Shown here piece after piece: positions 42,548 through 52,316 of a DNA stretch of 64,000 nucleotides; the stretch's first letter is position 1; every line of letters begins with the position of its first letter. Under the pieces are notes generated by a model. It did no database searches, was not told where the DNA came from, and worked only from the letters and a program-made list of their open reading frames with translations. The translations under genes were made by a program, and so were the position numbers. The DNA is from Stenotrophomonas sp. MYb238 (lineage in GTDB: Bacteria; Pseudomonadota; Gammaproteobacteria; Xanthomonadales; Xanthomonadaceae): positions 62,001 through 126,000 of the forward strand of contig NZ_WIDL01000001.1 of NCBI RefSeq assembly GCF_009496535.1. The letters run 5' to 3'.

Positions 42548-43474
42548 GTGCCGACCACGCTGCTGCAATCCGATCTTCCCGGCCTGCCCTTGCGCCACCG
42601 CGGCAAGGTGCGCGATGTGTTCGATATCCCGCGCGAGCGACTGCCGGCCGACGCGCCGGCCGGCGATTACCTGCTGATCGTGGCCACCGACCGCCTGTCC
42701 GCGTTCGACGTGGTGCTGCCCGACCCGATCCCCGGCAAGGGCGAGATGCTGTGCCAGGTCTCCAACTTCTGGTTCGCCAAGACCGCGCACCTGATGCCCA
42801 ACCACCTGACCGGCATCGACGTGGCCAGCGTGCTGCCCGAGGGCGTGGACCCGGCGCTGTACGCCAGGCGCGCGGTGGTGACCCGCAAGCTCAAGCCGGT
42901 GCCGGTGGAAGCCATCGCCCGCGGCTACCTGATCGGCAGCGGCTGGAAGGACTACCAGCGCACCGGCCAGGTCAGCGGCATCAAGCTGCCCGACGGCCTG
43001 CAGCAGGCGCAGCAGCTGCCCGAACCGATCTTCACCCCGTCCACCAAGGCCGCGGTGGGCGACCACGACGAGAACATCGACTTCGACGCGATGGTCAAGG
43101 CGGTGGGCGCCGAACTGGCCGAGAAGGTGCGCGACGCGACCCTGCGCATCTACAAGTTCGCCGCCGAGTACGCGGCCGAGCGCGGCATCCTGCTGGCCGA
43201 CACCAAGTTCGAGTTCGGCACCGACGCCGACGGCCGCCTGTACATCATGGACGAGATGCTGACGCCGGATTCCTCGCGCTACTGGCCGGCCGACGAGTAC
43301 GAGGTCGGCACCAGCCCGCCGAGCTACGACAAGCAGTTCGTGCGCGACTACCTGGAAACGCTGGACTGGAACAAGACCGCCCCCGGCCCGGAACTGCCGG
43401 CCGAGGTGATCGCGCGCACCCGCGACAAGTACGCCGAGGCCCTGCAGAAGCTGGCCGGCATCCATATCGACTGA
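42548..43474 (+). CDS. purC: SAICAR synthetase
   Basis: The 308-residue long-type PurC starts at GTG 42548, with AGGAG 5 bases upstream. Motifs include [38 protein letters not shown] and LADTKFEFG. It joins aspartate to CAIR in purine synthesis, upstream of the step done by PurH. TACACT at 42470 may be its -10. A DUF962 gene follows 56 bases on. Confidence 0.97.
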   Translation: MPTTLLQSDLPGLPLRHRGKVRDVFDIPRERLPADAPAGDYLLIVATDRLSAFDVVLPDPIPGKGEMLCQVSNFWFAKTAHLMPNHLTGIDVASVLPEGVDPALYARRAVVTRKLKPVPVEAIARGYLIGSGWKDYQRTGQVSGIKLPDGLQQAQQLPEPIFTPSTKAAVGDHDENIDFDAMVKAVGAELAEKVRDATLRIYKFAAEYAAERGILLADTKFEFGTDADGRLYIMDEMLTPDSSRYWPADEYEVGTSPPSYDKQFVRDYLETLDWNKTAPGPELPAEVIARTRDKYAEALQKLAGIHID

Positions 43475-43530
43475 CCACCGGCGCGCCCGCCCGGGCGCGC
43501 ACCACACGCTCCGCCGGGAGAAGAGGCAGC

Positions 43531-44010
43531 ATGGACATGAGCGCCGCACGCCCCATCGACCGCTGGTTCGCCAGTTACTCCGGCGACCATCGCAACTCCG
43601 TCAACCAGGCCATCCACGTGGTCGCGGTACCGGCCATCCTGTGGTCGGTGGTCGCCGTGCTGTGGTGCGTCCCGCCGCTGCTGCCCTGGTTCCAGAACGG
43701 CATCTGGGCGGCGCTGGCGATGTTCGGCGCGTGGGCGTACTACAACCGCCTGTCGCGGCCGCTGGGCATCGGCATGCTGATCCTGTTCTTCGTCTCCGGC
43801 TGCGTGTGCCGGCTGCTGGAGGACCGCATCGGCGTGCGCGGCCTGCTCTACACGGGCATCGGCGTGTTCGTGGTGGCGTGGATCGCGCAGTTCGTCGGCC
43901 ACCATATCGAAGGCCGCCGGCCCAGCTTCCTCACCGACCTGACCTATCTGCTGATCGGCCCGATCTGGGTGCTGGCCAAGCTGTACCGGCAGTTCGGCTG
44001 GAAGTACTGA
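43531..44010 (+). CDS. Mpo1-like (DUF962) membrane protein
   Basis: A 159-residue, four-helix protein with the Mpo1/YGL010w pattern: SYSGDHRNSVNQAIHVVAVP near the start and WIAQFVGHHIEGRRPSF in the second half. The conserved His residues bind iron in yeast Mpo1, a dioxygenase that shortens 2-hydroxy fatty acids by one carbon. The His positions are kept here, so the same activity is possible. The ATG at 43531 follows GGGAGAAGAGG. Confidence 0.87.
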   Translation: MDMSAARPIDRWFASYSGDHRNSVNQAIHVVAVPAILWSVVAVLWCVPPLLPWFQNGIWAALAMFGAWAYYNRLSRPLGIGMLILFFVSGCVCRLLEDRIGVRGLLYTGIGVFVVAWIAQFVGHHIEGRRPSFLTDLTYLLIGPIWVLAKLYRQFGWKY

Positions 44011-44147
44011 CCGGACGCGGTGCAAGGGTCCGGGCACATGCGGCCGTTCGCATCGCCCGGCGCCTCCACAAGGGCGCGCTTTGGCGCGCTGCGAAGCTTG
44101 CCGGCTGAGCCCCTCGCGCACCGAGGTGCGCTCCCGCGGGCAGCGCG

Positions 44148-45035
44148 CTACATACCGAACATGTCCCGGGTCGGACGGAACGGGCGCGGCGCGTAGCCGA
44201 AATCGCGCTGCGCCGGACCGATGTCGAACACCAGCGGCGCGCGCAGGCGCGCCAGCGCGGCGGCGTTCATGCCGCGCAGACGCCCGGCGGCATGGGCCAG
44301 CGCCAGCGCCGCGCGGAACAGGGGCGCCGGCACGCGCAGCAGCCGCGGTCGCGGCTGCAGCGAGGCGAGCACCCGCCGCACCATTTCCGTGTAGCCCAGG
44401 CGTTCGCCGCCGGCCAGCGCGTAGGCGTGCCCGGCCGTGGCCGGATGCCGCAGCACCTGCAGCGCGGCGTCGGCCAGGTCCTGCACATGCACCGGCTGGC
44501 GCAGGCCATCGGCGCCTGCCGGCAGCGCGAACATGCCGGCGCGTGCGGCCAGACGCGCGATCGCGGTCAGCGTGGCATCGCGGCCGGCGCCATAGACCAG
44601 GGTGGGCCGCAGCACCGTCGCCGCCACGCCGCGTTCGCGCGCGGCCGCGAACAGGGTGGCTTCGGCCTCGCGCAGGCGGCGGGCGACGTCGCGTTCGGCC
44701 GGTTCGCTCGAATCCCCCTTGACCTCGACGCTGGTGGAACCGAACGCGACCACACGCGGCGCGGCGATGGCCGAGGCCGCGTACCAGCGCGCGAAATGAT
44801 CGAGCGGGCCACAGCTGAATACCGCATCGAACGGGCCTGGCTCCTGCCAGCCGCCGGAGAGGTCGCCCTGCCGCCATGCCAGCCCCGGCGCCGCCGCACG
44901 CGGCGCGCGCGATACCGCGCTGACCTGCCAGCCTTCGGCCAGCAACCCGGCCAGCAAGCGCTCGCCGATCTGCCCGCTGCCGCCGAACACCAGCGCGCGG
45001 CGCGGCGCGTTTTCGTCGTGTCGCCCTGTTTCCAT
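44148..45035 (-). CDS. NAD-dependent epimerase/reductase family protein
   Basis: The 295-residue product has an N-terminal Rossmann motif, ALVFGGSGQIGERLLAGLL. FGSTSVEVKGDSSEPAERD holds an STS that may include the catalytic Ser, and LRPTLVYGAG matches the extended SDR/NDUFA9-like group. The usual YxxxK pair is not obvious, so it may be an atypical SDR that binds nucleotide without classic catalysis. It is divergent from the universal stress gene, 75 bp away. Confidence 0.82.
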   Translation of the reverse strand: METGRHDENAPRRALVFGGSGQIGERLLAGLLAEGWQVSAVSRAPRAAAPGLAWRQGDLSGGWQEPGPFDAVFSCGPLDHFARWYAASAIAAPRVVAFGSTSVEVKGDSSEPAERDVARRLREAEATLFAAARERGVAATVLRPTLVYGAGRDATLTAIARLAARAGMFALPAGADGLRQPVHVQDLADAALQVLRHPATAGHAYALAGGERLGYTEMVRRVLASLQPRPRLLRVPAPLFRAALALAHAAGRLRGMNAAALARLRAPLVFDIGPAQRDFGYAPRPFRPTRDMFGM

Positions 45036-45077
45036 GCGGAAAGCATAGGCGATGGGAACGCATCGACGCCCGGCGGG

Positions 45078-45083
45078 TAGACT
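45078..45083 (+). promoter_or_regulatory. Possible -10 box for the universal stress gene
   Basis: TAGACT lies 27 bases before the ATG at 45111, the same hexamer as ahead of fis and mrpA. The -35 is unclear. Confidence 0.35.
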
Positions 45084-45110
45084 CGGCACGACCGACCCGC
45101 CGAGGACGCC

Positions 45111-46019
45111 ATGCCGCATTCCCGCCCCGCGCCGCCCCGCGCGATCCTGCTGGCCACCGACCTGGGCGCCCGCTGCGACCGCGCCCTGTCGCGCGCCCTG
45201 CAACTGGCGCGGCAATGGGACGCGCGGCTGGTGGTGGCGACCGTGCTGCCGCCGGCACCGGCGCAGCAGATGATCGCCGGGGTGCTCGACGCGCCCGATC
45301 CGCTGGCGCGCGAGCACGCCCGCCAGGCGGCGGAATGGCGGCTGCGCCGCGACCTGGGCGCCGAGGCCGACGGCATCGCGCTGGAAGTACGCGTCGGCGA
45401 AGGCCATGTCGGCCGCGCCGTGCTGCAGTTGGCCGCGGAAACCGGCTGCGGCCTGGTCGTGACCGGCATCGCCAGCGACCCGGTGTTCGAACTGCCCGCG
45501 CTGGGCTCGACGGTGCTGTGGCTGACGCGGCATTGCCCGCTGCCGCTGCTGGTCGTGCACCGGCGCGTGCGCGCGCCCTACCGCGACCTGGCCGTGGCCA
45601 CGGATTTCTCCGAAAGCGCGCGCCACGCGACCCGGCAGGCGCTGGCCTTGTTCGGCCCGCCGCTGCGGCTGGCGCTGGTGCACGCGCTGGAATCGCCGGG
45701 CAGCGCCCTGCTGGCCGGCGACCGCGACGCGCTGCAGGCGCAGGCGCGGCTGCGCGCGGACGAGCAGGCGCGCGAATTCCAGGCCGGCCTGCCGCCGATG
45801 GCACCGGACCAGGTACGAACGGTGATCGAACCCGGCGATCCGGCGCGACTGCTGCGCCAGCATGCGCAGGCCGAGGACATCGACCTGGCCGTGGTCGGCA
45901 CGCATGGCCGCGGCGCGCTGTTCGAGCTGCTGATCGGCAGCATCGCCCGACGCCTGGTCGCGACCCTGGAAACGGACACGCTGCTGGTCCGCGACCCGCG
46001 TTCGCTGCCGGAGCCCTGA
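45111..46019 (+). CDS. Tandem universal stress protein
   Basis: A 302-residue protein with two UspA domains (about 10-148 and 155-296). The second has the full nucleotide-binding signature G-2x-G-9x-G-S in GTHGRGALFELLIGS. The first has a weakened version (GIASDPVFELPALGSTV), so only the second may bind ATP. Such tandem proteins serve in stress or stationary phase survival, roles not fixable from sequence. Confidence 0.92.
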   Translation: MPHSRPAPPRAILLATDLGARCDRALSRALQLARQWDARLVVATVLPPAPAQQMIAGVLDAPDPLAREHARQAAEWRLRRDLGAEADGIALEVRVGEGHVGRAVLQLAAETGCGLVVTGIASDPVFELPALGSTVLWLTRHCPLPLLVVHRRVRAPYRDLAVATDFSESARHATRQALALFGPPLRLALVHALESPGSALLAGDRDALQAQARLRADEQAREFQAGLPPMAPDQVRTVIEPGDPARLLRQHAQAEDIDLAVVGTHGRGALFELLIGSIARRLVATLETDTLLVRDPRSLPEP

Positions 46020-46335
46020 GTCCCTAGCCGTTCCCGCGCGAGACGGTTCCCCATCCCGAAACGCGACGCGCGGTGAAGGATCGTTCGACGACGCGCAGGC
46101 GGACTCGCCGCCGCGCCGCCCGGCGCCCCGCCAGGCCTGTGCGCCGCCTCGCCCGTCCCGCTTCCCGGCAGTCCGGCGGCCATCCGCGGGACGCCGGGAC
46201 GGACGGGCGCGCAGGCCCCATGCCGGGATCGCCGCCGCGCGCGGAACCCGAACGGCCTGTTCATGTACGGGGTTCCGGTGGCAAAAAAGCGCCTGCTAGA
46301 CTGCAAAACCTGCTCGCGAATCCCGCATTCCCTGC
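46020..46335 (+). other. Intergenic region upstream of mrpA, with extended -10
   Basis: This 316-bp stretch has no supportable gene; the open frames are Arg/Pro/Gly-rich shadows of GC-rich DNA. TGCTAGACT (46294-46302) is an extended -10 box 34 bases before the mrpA ATG, after an A-run (GCAAAAAAGC). I see no terminator after the universal stress gene. Confidence 0.5.
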
Positions 46336-49164
46336 ATGACATCCGTTCTCCCCCTGCTGCTCGCGCTGCCATTCGTGATGGCCGCGCTCATCGCCCTGCA
46401 CGCCCGCCTTTCCCGCACGGCGGCCGCGTGGCTGGCCGGCGCGGCGCCGCTACTGGGCCTGGCGCTGCTGGGGGCGATGACGCCGGCGGTGCTCGACGGC
46501 GCGGTGCTGCGCGCGAGCTGGGCCTGGCTGCCGCGGATCGGGCTGGACGCTACCCTGCGCCTGGACGGGCTGGCCTGGATGTTCGCCGGCCTGGTGCTGG
46601 GCATTGGCGCGCTGGTGGTGCTGTACGCGCACTACTACCTGTCCGCACAGGACAGCGCGCGCCGCTTCTACAGCTGCCTGCTGCTGTTCATGGGCGCGAT
46701 GCTGGGCATGGTGCTGTCCGGCAACCTGTTGCTGCTGATGGTGTTCTGGGAGCTGACCAGCATCAGCTCGTTCCTGCTGATCGGCTTCTGGTCGCATCGC
46801 CGCGACGCGCGCGAGGGCGCGCGCATGGCCTTCGTCGTCACCGGCGGCGGCGGGCTGGCGCTGCTCGGCGGCGTGCTGCTGATCGGGCGCATCGTCGGCA
46901 GCTTCGACCTGGACGTAGTACTGGCCTCGGGCGAATTGATCCGCAACAGCCCGCTGTACCCGTGGGCGCTGCTGCTGGTGCTGGCCGGCATCTTCACCAA
47001 GAGCGCGCAGTTCCCGTTCCACTTCTGGCTGCCGCACGCCATGGCCGCGCCGACGCCGGTATCGGCCTACCTGCATTCAGCGACGATGGTGAAGGCCGGC
47101 GTGTTCCTGCTGGCGCGGCTGCACCCGGCGCTGGCCGGCAGCGAGCTGTTCTTCTACCTGGTCAGCGGCATCGGCGCGGCCACCCTGCTGATCGGCGCCT
47201 GGAACGCGATCTTCCAGCACGACCTCAAGGGCCTGCTGGCCTATTCGACGATCTCGCACCTGGGCCTGATCACCCTGCTGTTCGGCCTGTCCACGCCGAT
47301 GGCGGTGGTGGCCGGCGTGTTCCATATCCTCAACCACGCCACCTTCAAGGCCTCGCTGTTCATGGCCGCCGGCATCATCGACCACGAGACCGGCACCCGC
47401 GACATGCGCCGCCTCGGCGGCCTGCGCCGGCTGATGCCGGTCACCAGCGCGCTGGCGATCATCGCCTCGCTGGCGATGGCCGGCATCCCGCTGCTCAACG
47501 GCTTCCTGTCCAAGGAAATGCTGTTCGCCGAGGCCCTGTCCACCGGCGGCCCGCAATGGATGCGCACGGCGATGAGCTCGGCGGCGCTGCTGGCCGGCAT
47601 CCTCGGCGTGGCCTACAGCCTGCGTTTCGTGCACGACACGTTCTTCGGCAAGGGCCCGCTCGACATCGACGTGGTGCCGCACGAGCCGCCGCGCTGGATG
47701 AAGGTGCCGGTGGTCGTGCTGGTGCTGATCTGCCTGGCGGTGGGCATCGCCCCGGCGCTGACCGTGGCGCCGGTGCTGCACGCCGCCGCGCAGTCCATCC
47801 TGGGCGCGGCCATGCCCGCCTACAGCCTGTCGGTCTGGCACGGCTTCAACCTGCCGCTGGCGATGAGCGGCATCGGGATCGCCGGCGGCATCGCCCTGTA
47901 TTTCGGCCTGCGCCGCCTCACCGACCTGTACGCGGCCCGCAACCGTCCGGTCGGCAAGCAGCTGTTCCAGCGCGGCATGGACGCGCTGTTCGGGCTGGCC
48001 CAGCGCCTGACCCACGCGCTGGCCGACGGCAGCCTGCAGCGCATGCTGCTGGCCCTGGTGCTGGTGGCGGTGGTGGTGGCCGCCGCGCCGTATGCCGCCG
48101 CGCCGTCGTGGCCGGCCTGGCCGGCGGCGCAGCCGATGCCGCTGCTGGGCTGGGCGCTGTGGCTGGTGATGCTGGCCTGCGCGCTGGGCGGGCTGTTCCT
48201 GTACCGGCAGCGCCTGCTGGCGGTGATCGTGATGGGCGGCACCGGGCTGATGGTGGCGCTGGCCTTCGTATTCCTGTCCGCGCCCGACCTGGCGCTGACC
48301 CAGCTGATGGTGGAGACGGTGACGCTGGCGCTGATGCTGCTGGGCATGAACTACCTGCCGGCGCAGTCGCCGCCCGAGCGCGGAGCGTGGCGCAAGCGCC
48401 GCGACGCGCTGATCGCCGTCGTCGCCGGCGGCGGCCTGGCCGCGCTGGCCTACACGATGATGACCCTGCCGCCCAACACCATGGCCGGGGAGATGCTGCG
48501 GCGCGCGCTGCCCGAGGCCTACGGCCACAACGTGGTCAACGTGATCCTGGTCGACTTCCGCGGCTTCGACACCTTCGGCGAGATCACCGTGTTCGGCATC
48601 GCCGCGCTTGTGGTGCATGCGCTGCTGCGGCGCTCGCGCATGGCGCCGGAGCAGATCATGCCGGGCCCGCCGATCAAGCTGCCGGTGCCGGCCGATCTTG
48701 CGCAGATCATGTTCCCGCTGACCCTGACGGTGTCGATCTTCCTGTTCCTGCGCGGCCACAACGCGCCGGGCGGCGGCTTCATCGCCGGCCTGGTGCTGGC
48801 GGTGCCGCTGCTGATCCAGTACGTGATCCAGGGCACCGCCTCGGTCGAGTCGCGCTTCGGCTTCGACTACATCCGCTGCATCGGCCTGGGGCTGCTGATC
48901 GCCCTGCTCAGCGGCGTGGCCTCGACGCTGTTCGGCGTGCCGTTCCTGACCAGCGGCCACCTCGACCTGCACCTGCCGCTGATCGGCGAGGTGCCGCTGG
49001 CCAGCGCGATGGGCTTCGACACCGGCGTGTACCTGGTGGTGTTCGGCGGGGTGATGCTGATCCTGTCGATGATGGGCACCGTCAAGCCGTCGCGCACGCG
49101 CAGCGCGCGCCATGGCGAGATCGACATCCACCGCCGTTCGGCGCGCACCGGGGAGATGCACTGA
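46336..49164 (+). CDS. mrpA: Mrp-type Na+/H+ antiporter subunit A, fused with subunit B
   Basis: The 942-residue membrane protein is NuoL-like in its first part (HFWLPHAMAAPTPVSAYLHS with ATMVKAGVFLLARLHP). The last 150 or so residues are an MrpB domain (MFPLTLTVSIFLFLRGHNAP, GGGFIAGLVLAVPLLIQYVI). This AB fusion is typical of six-gene (group 2, pha-type) operons. With subunits C to G it expels Na+ or K+ for protons. Its TGA overlaps the next ATG as TGATG. Confidence 0.96.
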   Translation: MTSVLPLLLALPFVMAALIALHARLSRTAAAWLAGAAPLLGLALLGAMTPAVLDGAVLRASWAWLPRIGLDATLRLDGLAWMFAGLVLGIGALVVLYAHYYLSAQDSARRFYSCLLLFMGAMLGMVLSGNLLLLMVFWELTSISSFLLIGFWSHRRDAREGARMAFVVTGGGGLALLGGVLLIGRIVGSFDLDVVLASGELIRNSPLYPWALLLVLAGIFTKSAQFPFHFWLPHAMAAPTPVSAYLHSATMVKAGVFLLARLHPALAGSELFFYLVSGIGAATLLIGAWNAIFQHDLKGLLAYSTISHLGLITLLFGLSTPMAVVAGVFHILNHATFKASLFMAAGIIDHETGTRDMRRLGGLRRLMPVTSALAIIASLAMAGIPLLNGFLSKEMLFAEALSTGGPQWMRTAMSSAALLAGILGVAYSLRFVHDTFFGKGPLDIDVVPHEPPRWMKVPVVVLVLICLAVGIAPALTVAPVLHAAAQSILGAAMPAYSLSVWHGFNLPLAMSGIGIAGGIALYFGLRRLTDLYAARNRPVGKQLFQRGMDALFGLAQRLTHALADGSLQRMLLALVLVAVVVAAAPYAAAPSWPAWPAAQPMPLLGWALWLVMLACALGGLFLYRQRLLAVIVMGGTGLMVALAFVFLSAPDLALTQLMVETVTLALMLLGMNYLPAQSPPERGAWRKRRDALIAVVAGGGLAALAYTMMTLPPNTMAGEMLRRALPEAYGHNVVNVILVDFRGFDTFGEITVFGIAALVVHALLRRSRMAPEQIMPGPPIKLPVPADLAQIMFPLTLTVSIFLFLRGHNAPGGGFIAGLVLAVPLLIQYVIQGTASVESRFGFDYIRCIGLGLLIALLSGVASTLFGVPFLTSGHLDLHLPLIGEVPLASAMGFDTGVYLVVFGGVMLILSMMGTVKPSRTRSARHGEIDIHRRSARTGEMH

Positions 49165-49526
49165 TGGAACTGGCCCTGGCGAGCGCCATCGGCGTGCTCA
49201 CCGCGATCGGCGTGTACCTGCTGCTGCGCGCGCGCAGCTTCGACGTCATCCTCGGCATGACCTTCCTGTCCTATGCCACCAACCTGCTGATCTTCAGCGC
49301 CGGGCGGCTGGTCAGCGGCAAGGCGCCGGTGCTCAAGGACGGCGTGGCCTCGGACCTGGCGCACTACACCGACCCGCTGCCGCAGGCGCTGGTGCTGACC
49401 GCCATCGTCATCGCCTTCGCCATGACCGCGGTCTGCATCGTGCTGGCGATACGCAGCCGCAGCGACAACCACAGCGACCACGTCGACGCGCACGAGCCCG
49501 ATGAAGGCCACGGGGGCGGCGCATGA
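49164..49526 (+). CDS. mrpC: Mrp antiporter subunit C
   Basis: A 120-residue NuoK-like three-helix protein: ASAIGVLTAIGVYLLLRARS, GMTFLSYATNLLIFSAGRL, DPLPQALVLTAIVIAFAMTA. The hydrophilic tail is rich in His and Asp (SDNHSDHVDAHEPDEGHGG), which could bind metal. It overlaps both neighbours, by one base upstream and by ATGA downstream. Confidence 0.95.
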   Translation: MELALASAIGVLTAIGVYLLLRARSFDVILGMTFLSYATNLLIFSAGRLVSGKAPVLKDGVASDLAHYTDPLPQALVLTAIVIAFAMTAVCIVLAIRSRSDNHSDHVDAHEPDEGHGGGA

Positions 49527-51067
49527 ACCACCTGCCGATCCTGCCGATCCTGGTGCCGCTGCTCGGCGCGTCGCTGTCGCTGTTCGTCGAGCACCGCCGC
49601 TACGGACCCAGGGTGCAGCGCGGCGTGGCGTGGACCAGCCTGGCGCTGCTGGCGCTGGTCGAGGCGCTGCTGATCGCCGCCACCAGCCAGGGCGAGGTGA
49701 TGGTCTACCTGCTCGGCGACTGGCCGGCGCGGCTGGGCATCGCCCTGGTCGCCGACGGCCTGTCCGGCTGGATGCTGGGCACCACCCTGCTGCTGGCCGT
49801 GGCCTGCCTGCTGCACGCCTGTACCGGCTGGGACCGGCGCGCGCCGCACTTCCACGCGCTGTTCCAGTTCCAGCTGGTCGGCCTCAACGGCGCCTTCCTG
49901 ACCGGCGACATCTTCAACCTGTTCGTATTCTTCGAGGTAATGCTGATCGCCTCCTACGGCCTGCTGCTGTCCGGCGGCCGCGGCCTGCGCCTGCGCATCG
50001 GCCTGCACTACGTGGTGTTCAACGTCTCGGCCTCGACCGTGTTCCTGGTCGCGCTGGGCATGCTCTACGCCGCCCTGGGCTCGCTCAACATGGCCGAGAT
50101 CGGCCAGCGCATCGCCGAGCTGCCGCCCTCGCACCTGAAGCTGGCCAAGGCCGCGCTGGGCCTGCTGCTGGTGGTGTTCTGCGCCAAGGCCGCGCTGCTG
50201 CCGCTGTACCTGTGGCTGCCCGAGTCGTATGCGCGCGCGCCGGCGGCGGTGGCCGCGCTGTTCGTGATCATGACCAAGGTCGGCCTGTACGCGGTGCTGC
50301 GGGTGGGCACGCTGTGGTTCGGCGCAGGCACCGGCGCGCTGGCCGGCTACGGCGCCGGCTGGCTGCTGTGGGCCGGCGCGGCGACGCTGCTGCTGGGCGC
50401 GCTCGGCGCGCTGGCGGCGACCCGGCTGCGGGTGCAGGTGGCCTACCTGGTGGTGGTCTCGGCGGCGACGCTGTTCATCGCCTTTGCGCTCGGCAACGCC
50501 GGCACGATCTCGGCCGGCCTGTACTACCTGCCGCACAGCACCTTCGCCGCCGCCGCCCTGTTCCTGGTCGCCGACCTGATCCGCCGCCGCCGTTTCCGCG
50601 CCGGCGAGCGCGGCGAGCGCGAGCTGGCCGCGGCGCTGCCGGGCAAGACCGTGCCCGGCCTGCTGTTCCTGGTCGGCGCGGTGGCGGTGGCCGGGCTGCC
50701 GCCGCTGGCCGGCTTCCTGGCCAAGGCCGCGCTGCTGTCGGCGGTGCCGGCCGCGTATACCGGCATGGTGTGGGCGGTGGTGCTCGGCGGCGGCCTGCTG
50801 GTGATCATCGGCCTGGTACGCAGCGGCATCCGCTTGTTCTGGCACGTGCCCGGCGAGGAGGACGCGCCGCCGCCGCCCGATCCCGACGTACCGGCGCGGC
50901 CGTTCGAGACCGCCGCCACCGGCCTGCTGCTGGCCTATGCGGTGGCGATGAGCGTGTTCGCCGCGCCGCTGATGCGGCAGACCGACGCCATCGCCGCGCA
51001 GCTGCTGGCGCCGCAGCAGTACCTGCACGACGTGCGCGGCACCATGCCGCAGTCGAGGCAGCCATGA
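49523..51067 (+). CDS. mrpD: Mrp antiporter subunit D
   Basis: A 514-residue NuoM/N-like subunit with about 14 helices. NLFVFFEVMLIASYGLLLSG holds the membrane Glu, and LPLYLWLPESYARAPAAVAA with MTKVGLYAVLRVG holds the proton-path Lys. It starts in an ATGA overlap with mrpC and ends in one with mrpE. Confidence 0.96.
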   Translation: MNHLPILPILVPLLGASLSLFVEHRRYGPRVQRGVAWTSLALLALVEALLIAATSQGEVMVYLLGDWPARLGIALVADGLSGWMLGTTLLLAVACLLHACTGWDRRAPHFHALFQFQLVGLNGAFLTGDIFNLFVFFEVMLIASYGLLLSGGRGLRLRIGLHYVVFNVSASTVFLVALGMLYAALGSLNMAEIGQRIAELPPSHLKLAKAALGLLLVVFCAKAALLPLYLWLPESYARAPAAVAALFVIMTKVGLYAVLRVGTLWFGAGTGALAGYGAGWLLWAGAATLLLGALGALAATRLRVQVAYLVVVSAATLFIAFALGNAGTISAGLYYLPHSTFAAAALFLVADLIRRRRFRAGERGERELAAALPGKTVPGLLFLVGAVAVAGLPPLAGFLAKAALLSAVPAAYTGMVWAVVLGGGLLVIIGLVRSGIRLFWHVPGEEDAPPPPDPDVPARPFETAATGLLLAYAVAMSVFAAPLMRQTDAIAAQLLAPQQYLHDVRGTMPQSRQP

Positions 51068-51570
51068 GCGCGCGCCGGTCCCTGCGGCGGCGGCTGTTCC
51101 CGTCGCCCGCGCTGTCGATCACCGTGGTCGCGTTCTGGATGGTGATGTCGGCCAGCTTCGACCTCGGCCAATTGCTGCTGGGCATGCTGCTGGGCGTGGT
51201 GATCCCGCTGTTCGCCGCGCGCCTGGACCGCGAGTTCGCGCGCATCGGCACGCTGCGGCCGGTGCCGCGGCTGGTGTGCGTGATGCTGTGGGACATCCTG
51301 CTGTCCAACTTCCGCGTCGCCGCGCAGGTGCTGGGGCCCGAGCGCCGGCTCACCCCGGGCTTCATCTGGGTGCCGCTGGACATCGGCAACATCCACGGCG
51401 TCGCCGCGCTCACCAGCCTGATCACCCTCACCCCGGGCACGGTGTCCTCGGCGCTGTCCGACGACCGCCGCTACCTGCTGGTGCACGTGCTGCACCTGGA
51501 GGACCCGCAGGCCCTGATCGACGAGATCAAGTCCCGCTACGAAGCGCCGCTGATGGAGATCTTCCCGTGA
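51064..51570 (+). CDS. mrpE: Mrp antiporter subunit E
   Basis: A 168-residue two- to three-helix protein with the MrpE core: VMLWDILLSNFRVAAQVL, FIWVPLDI and LTSLITLTPGTVSSALSDD. MrpE is an accessory needed for complex stability. It overlaps mrpD (ATGA) and mrpF (GTGA). Confidence 0.95.
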   Translation: MSARRSLRRRLFPSPALSITVVAFWMVMSASFDLGQLLLGMLLGVVIPLFAARLDREFARIGTLRPVPRLVCVMLWDILLSNFRVAAQVLGPERRLTPGFIWVPLDIGNIHGVAALTSLITLTPGTVSSALSDDRRYLLVHVLHLEDPQALIDEIKSRYEAPLMEIFP

Positions 51571-51851
51571 CCGGACACCTGGTTTTCCAGACCACCGTGG
51601 TGGTGTGCATGCACATGGTCGGCGTGGCGATGCTGCTGGCGCTGTGGCGCCTGCTGCGCGGCCCGACCGTGCCCGACCGCATCCTCGCCCTGGATACGCT
51701 CTCGGTCACCGCCATCGCCGAACTGATGCTGTTCGGCATGTACCTCAACTCGGCGGTCTACTTCGAGGCGGCGCTGGTGATCGCCATGCTCGGCTTCTGC
51801 AGCACCGTGGTGCTGAGCAAGTTCGTGCTGCGCCGGGACATCGTCGAATGA
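51567..51851 (+). CDS. mrpF: Mrp antiporter subunit F
   Basis: A 94-residue three-helix protein beginning at GTG 51567. RLLRGPTVPDRILALDTLSV is the MrpF signature, with the Asp in PDR implicated in sodium transport and, by homology, bile-salt efflux. It overlaps mrpE and mrpG by four bases each. Confidence 0.95.
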   Translation: MTGHLVFQTTVVVCMHMVGVAMLLALWRLLRGPTVPDRILALDTLSVTAIAELMLFGMYLNSAVYFEAALVIAMLGFCSTVVLSKFVLRRDIVE

Positions 51852-52219
51852 TGGCCTTCTTCCAGATCCTGCTGTCGGCGCTGCTGCTGTTCGGCTGCTT
51901 CTTCATCCTGGTCGGCGCGCTCGGCCTGGTGCGCCTGTCCGACTTCTTCAAGCGCCTGCACGCGCCGACCAAGGCCAGCACGCTGGGCGTGGGCTGCGTG
52001 CTGGTGTGCTCGGTGGCCTACCACATCTTCCTGGGCGAGGACCCGCAGCCGCGCGAGCTGCTGATCACCGTGTTCCTGTTCATCACCGCGCCGATCAGCG
52101 CGCACATGATGGCCAAGGCCGCGCTGTCGCTGATGATGGAGAGCCGCCCGCAAGTGCCGGGCGACGACAGCGCGCGCAAGGAACAGCTGCCGCCGCCGGA
52201 AGGGTGCGACGGCGACTGA
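51848..52219 (+). CDS. mrpG: Mrp antiporter subunit G
   Basis: A 123-residue three-helix protein with the MrpG motifs GALGLVRLSDFFKRLHAPTK and FLFITAPISAHMMAKAAL. The sequence ATGATGG allows starts at 51848 or 51851; the first gives the usual ATGA overlap. The cytoplasmic tail is charged. It is the last gene of the operon; no clear terminator follows. Confidence 0.95.
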   Translation: MMAFFQILLSALLLFGCFFILVGALGLVRLSDFFKRLHAPTKASTLGVGCVLVCSVAYHIFLGEDPQPRELLITVFLFITAPISAHMMAKAALSLMMESRPQVPGDDSARKEQLPPPEGCDGD

Positions 52220-52316
52220 GGGCCACGCGCGGCCGCGACGACGCACGCGCCCTGTCATCACGTTTTCACCTGCGCCGGGCAGGCTCTGGGCTCCGCGCCG
52301 CACCGCCCGTCCGCCC

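Noticed and set aside
44050-44147. A further REP-like element near GCGCACCGAGGTGCGC
   Set aside because: It has only a short palindrome and no TAGGAGCG head or inverted partner.
46073-46339. Arg-rich 88-codon frame before mrpA
   Set aside because: Composition is that of random GC-rich DNA, with no ribosome site; it overlaps the mrpA promoter and start.
46263-49526. Plus-strand frame of about 1090 codons covering mrpA
   Set aside because: A shifted frame of mrpA; only its last part is the true mrpC.
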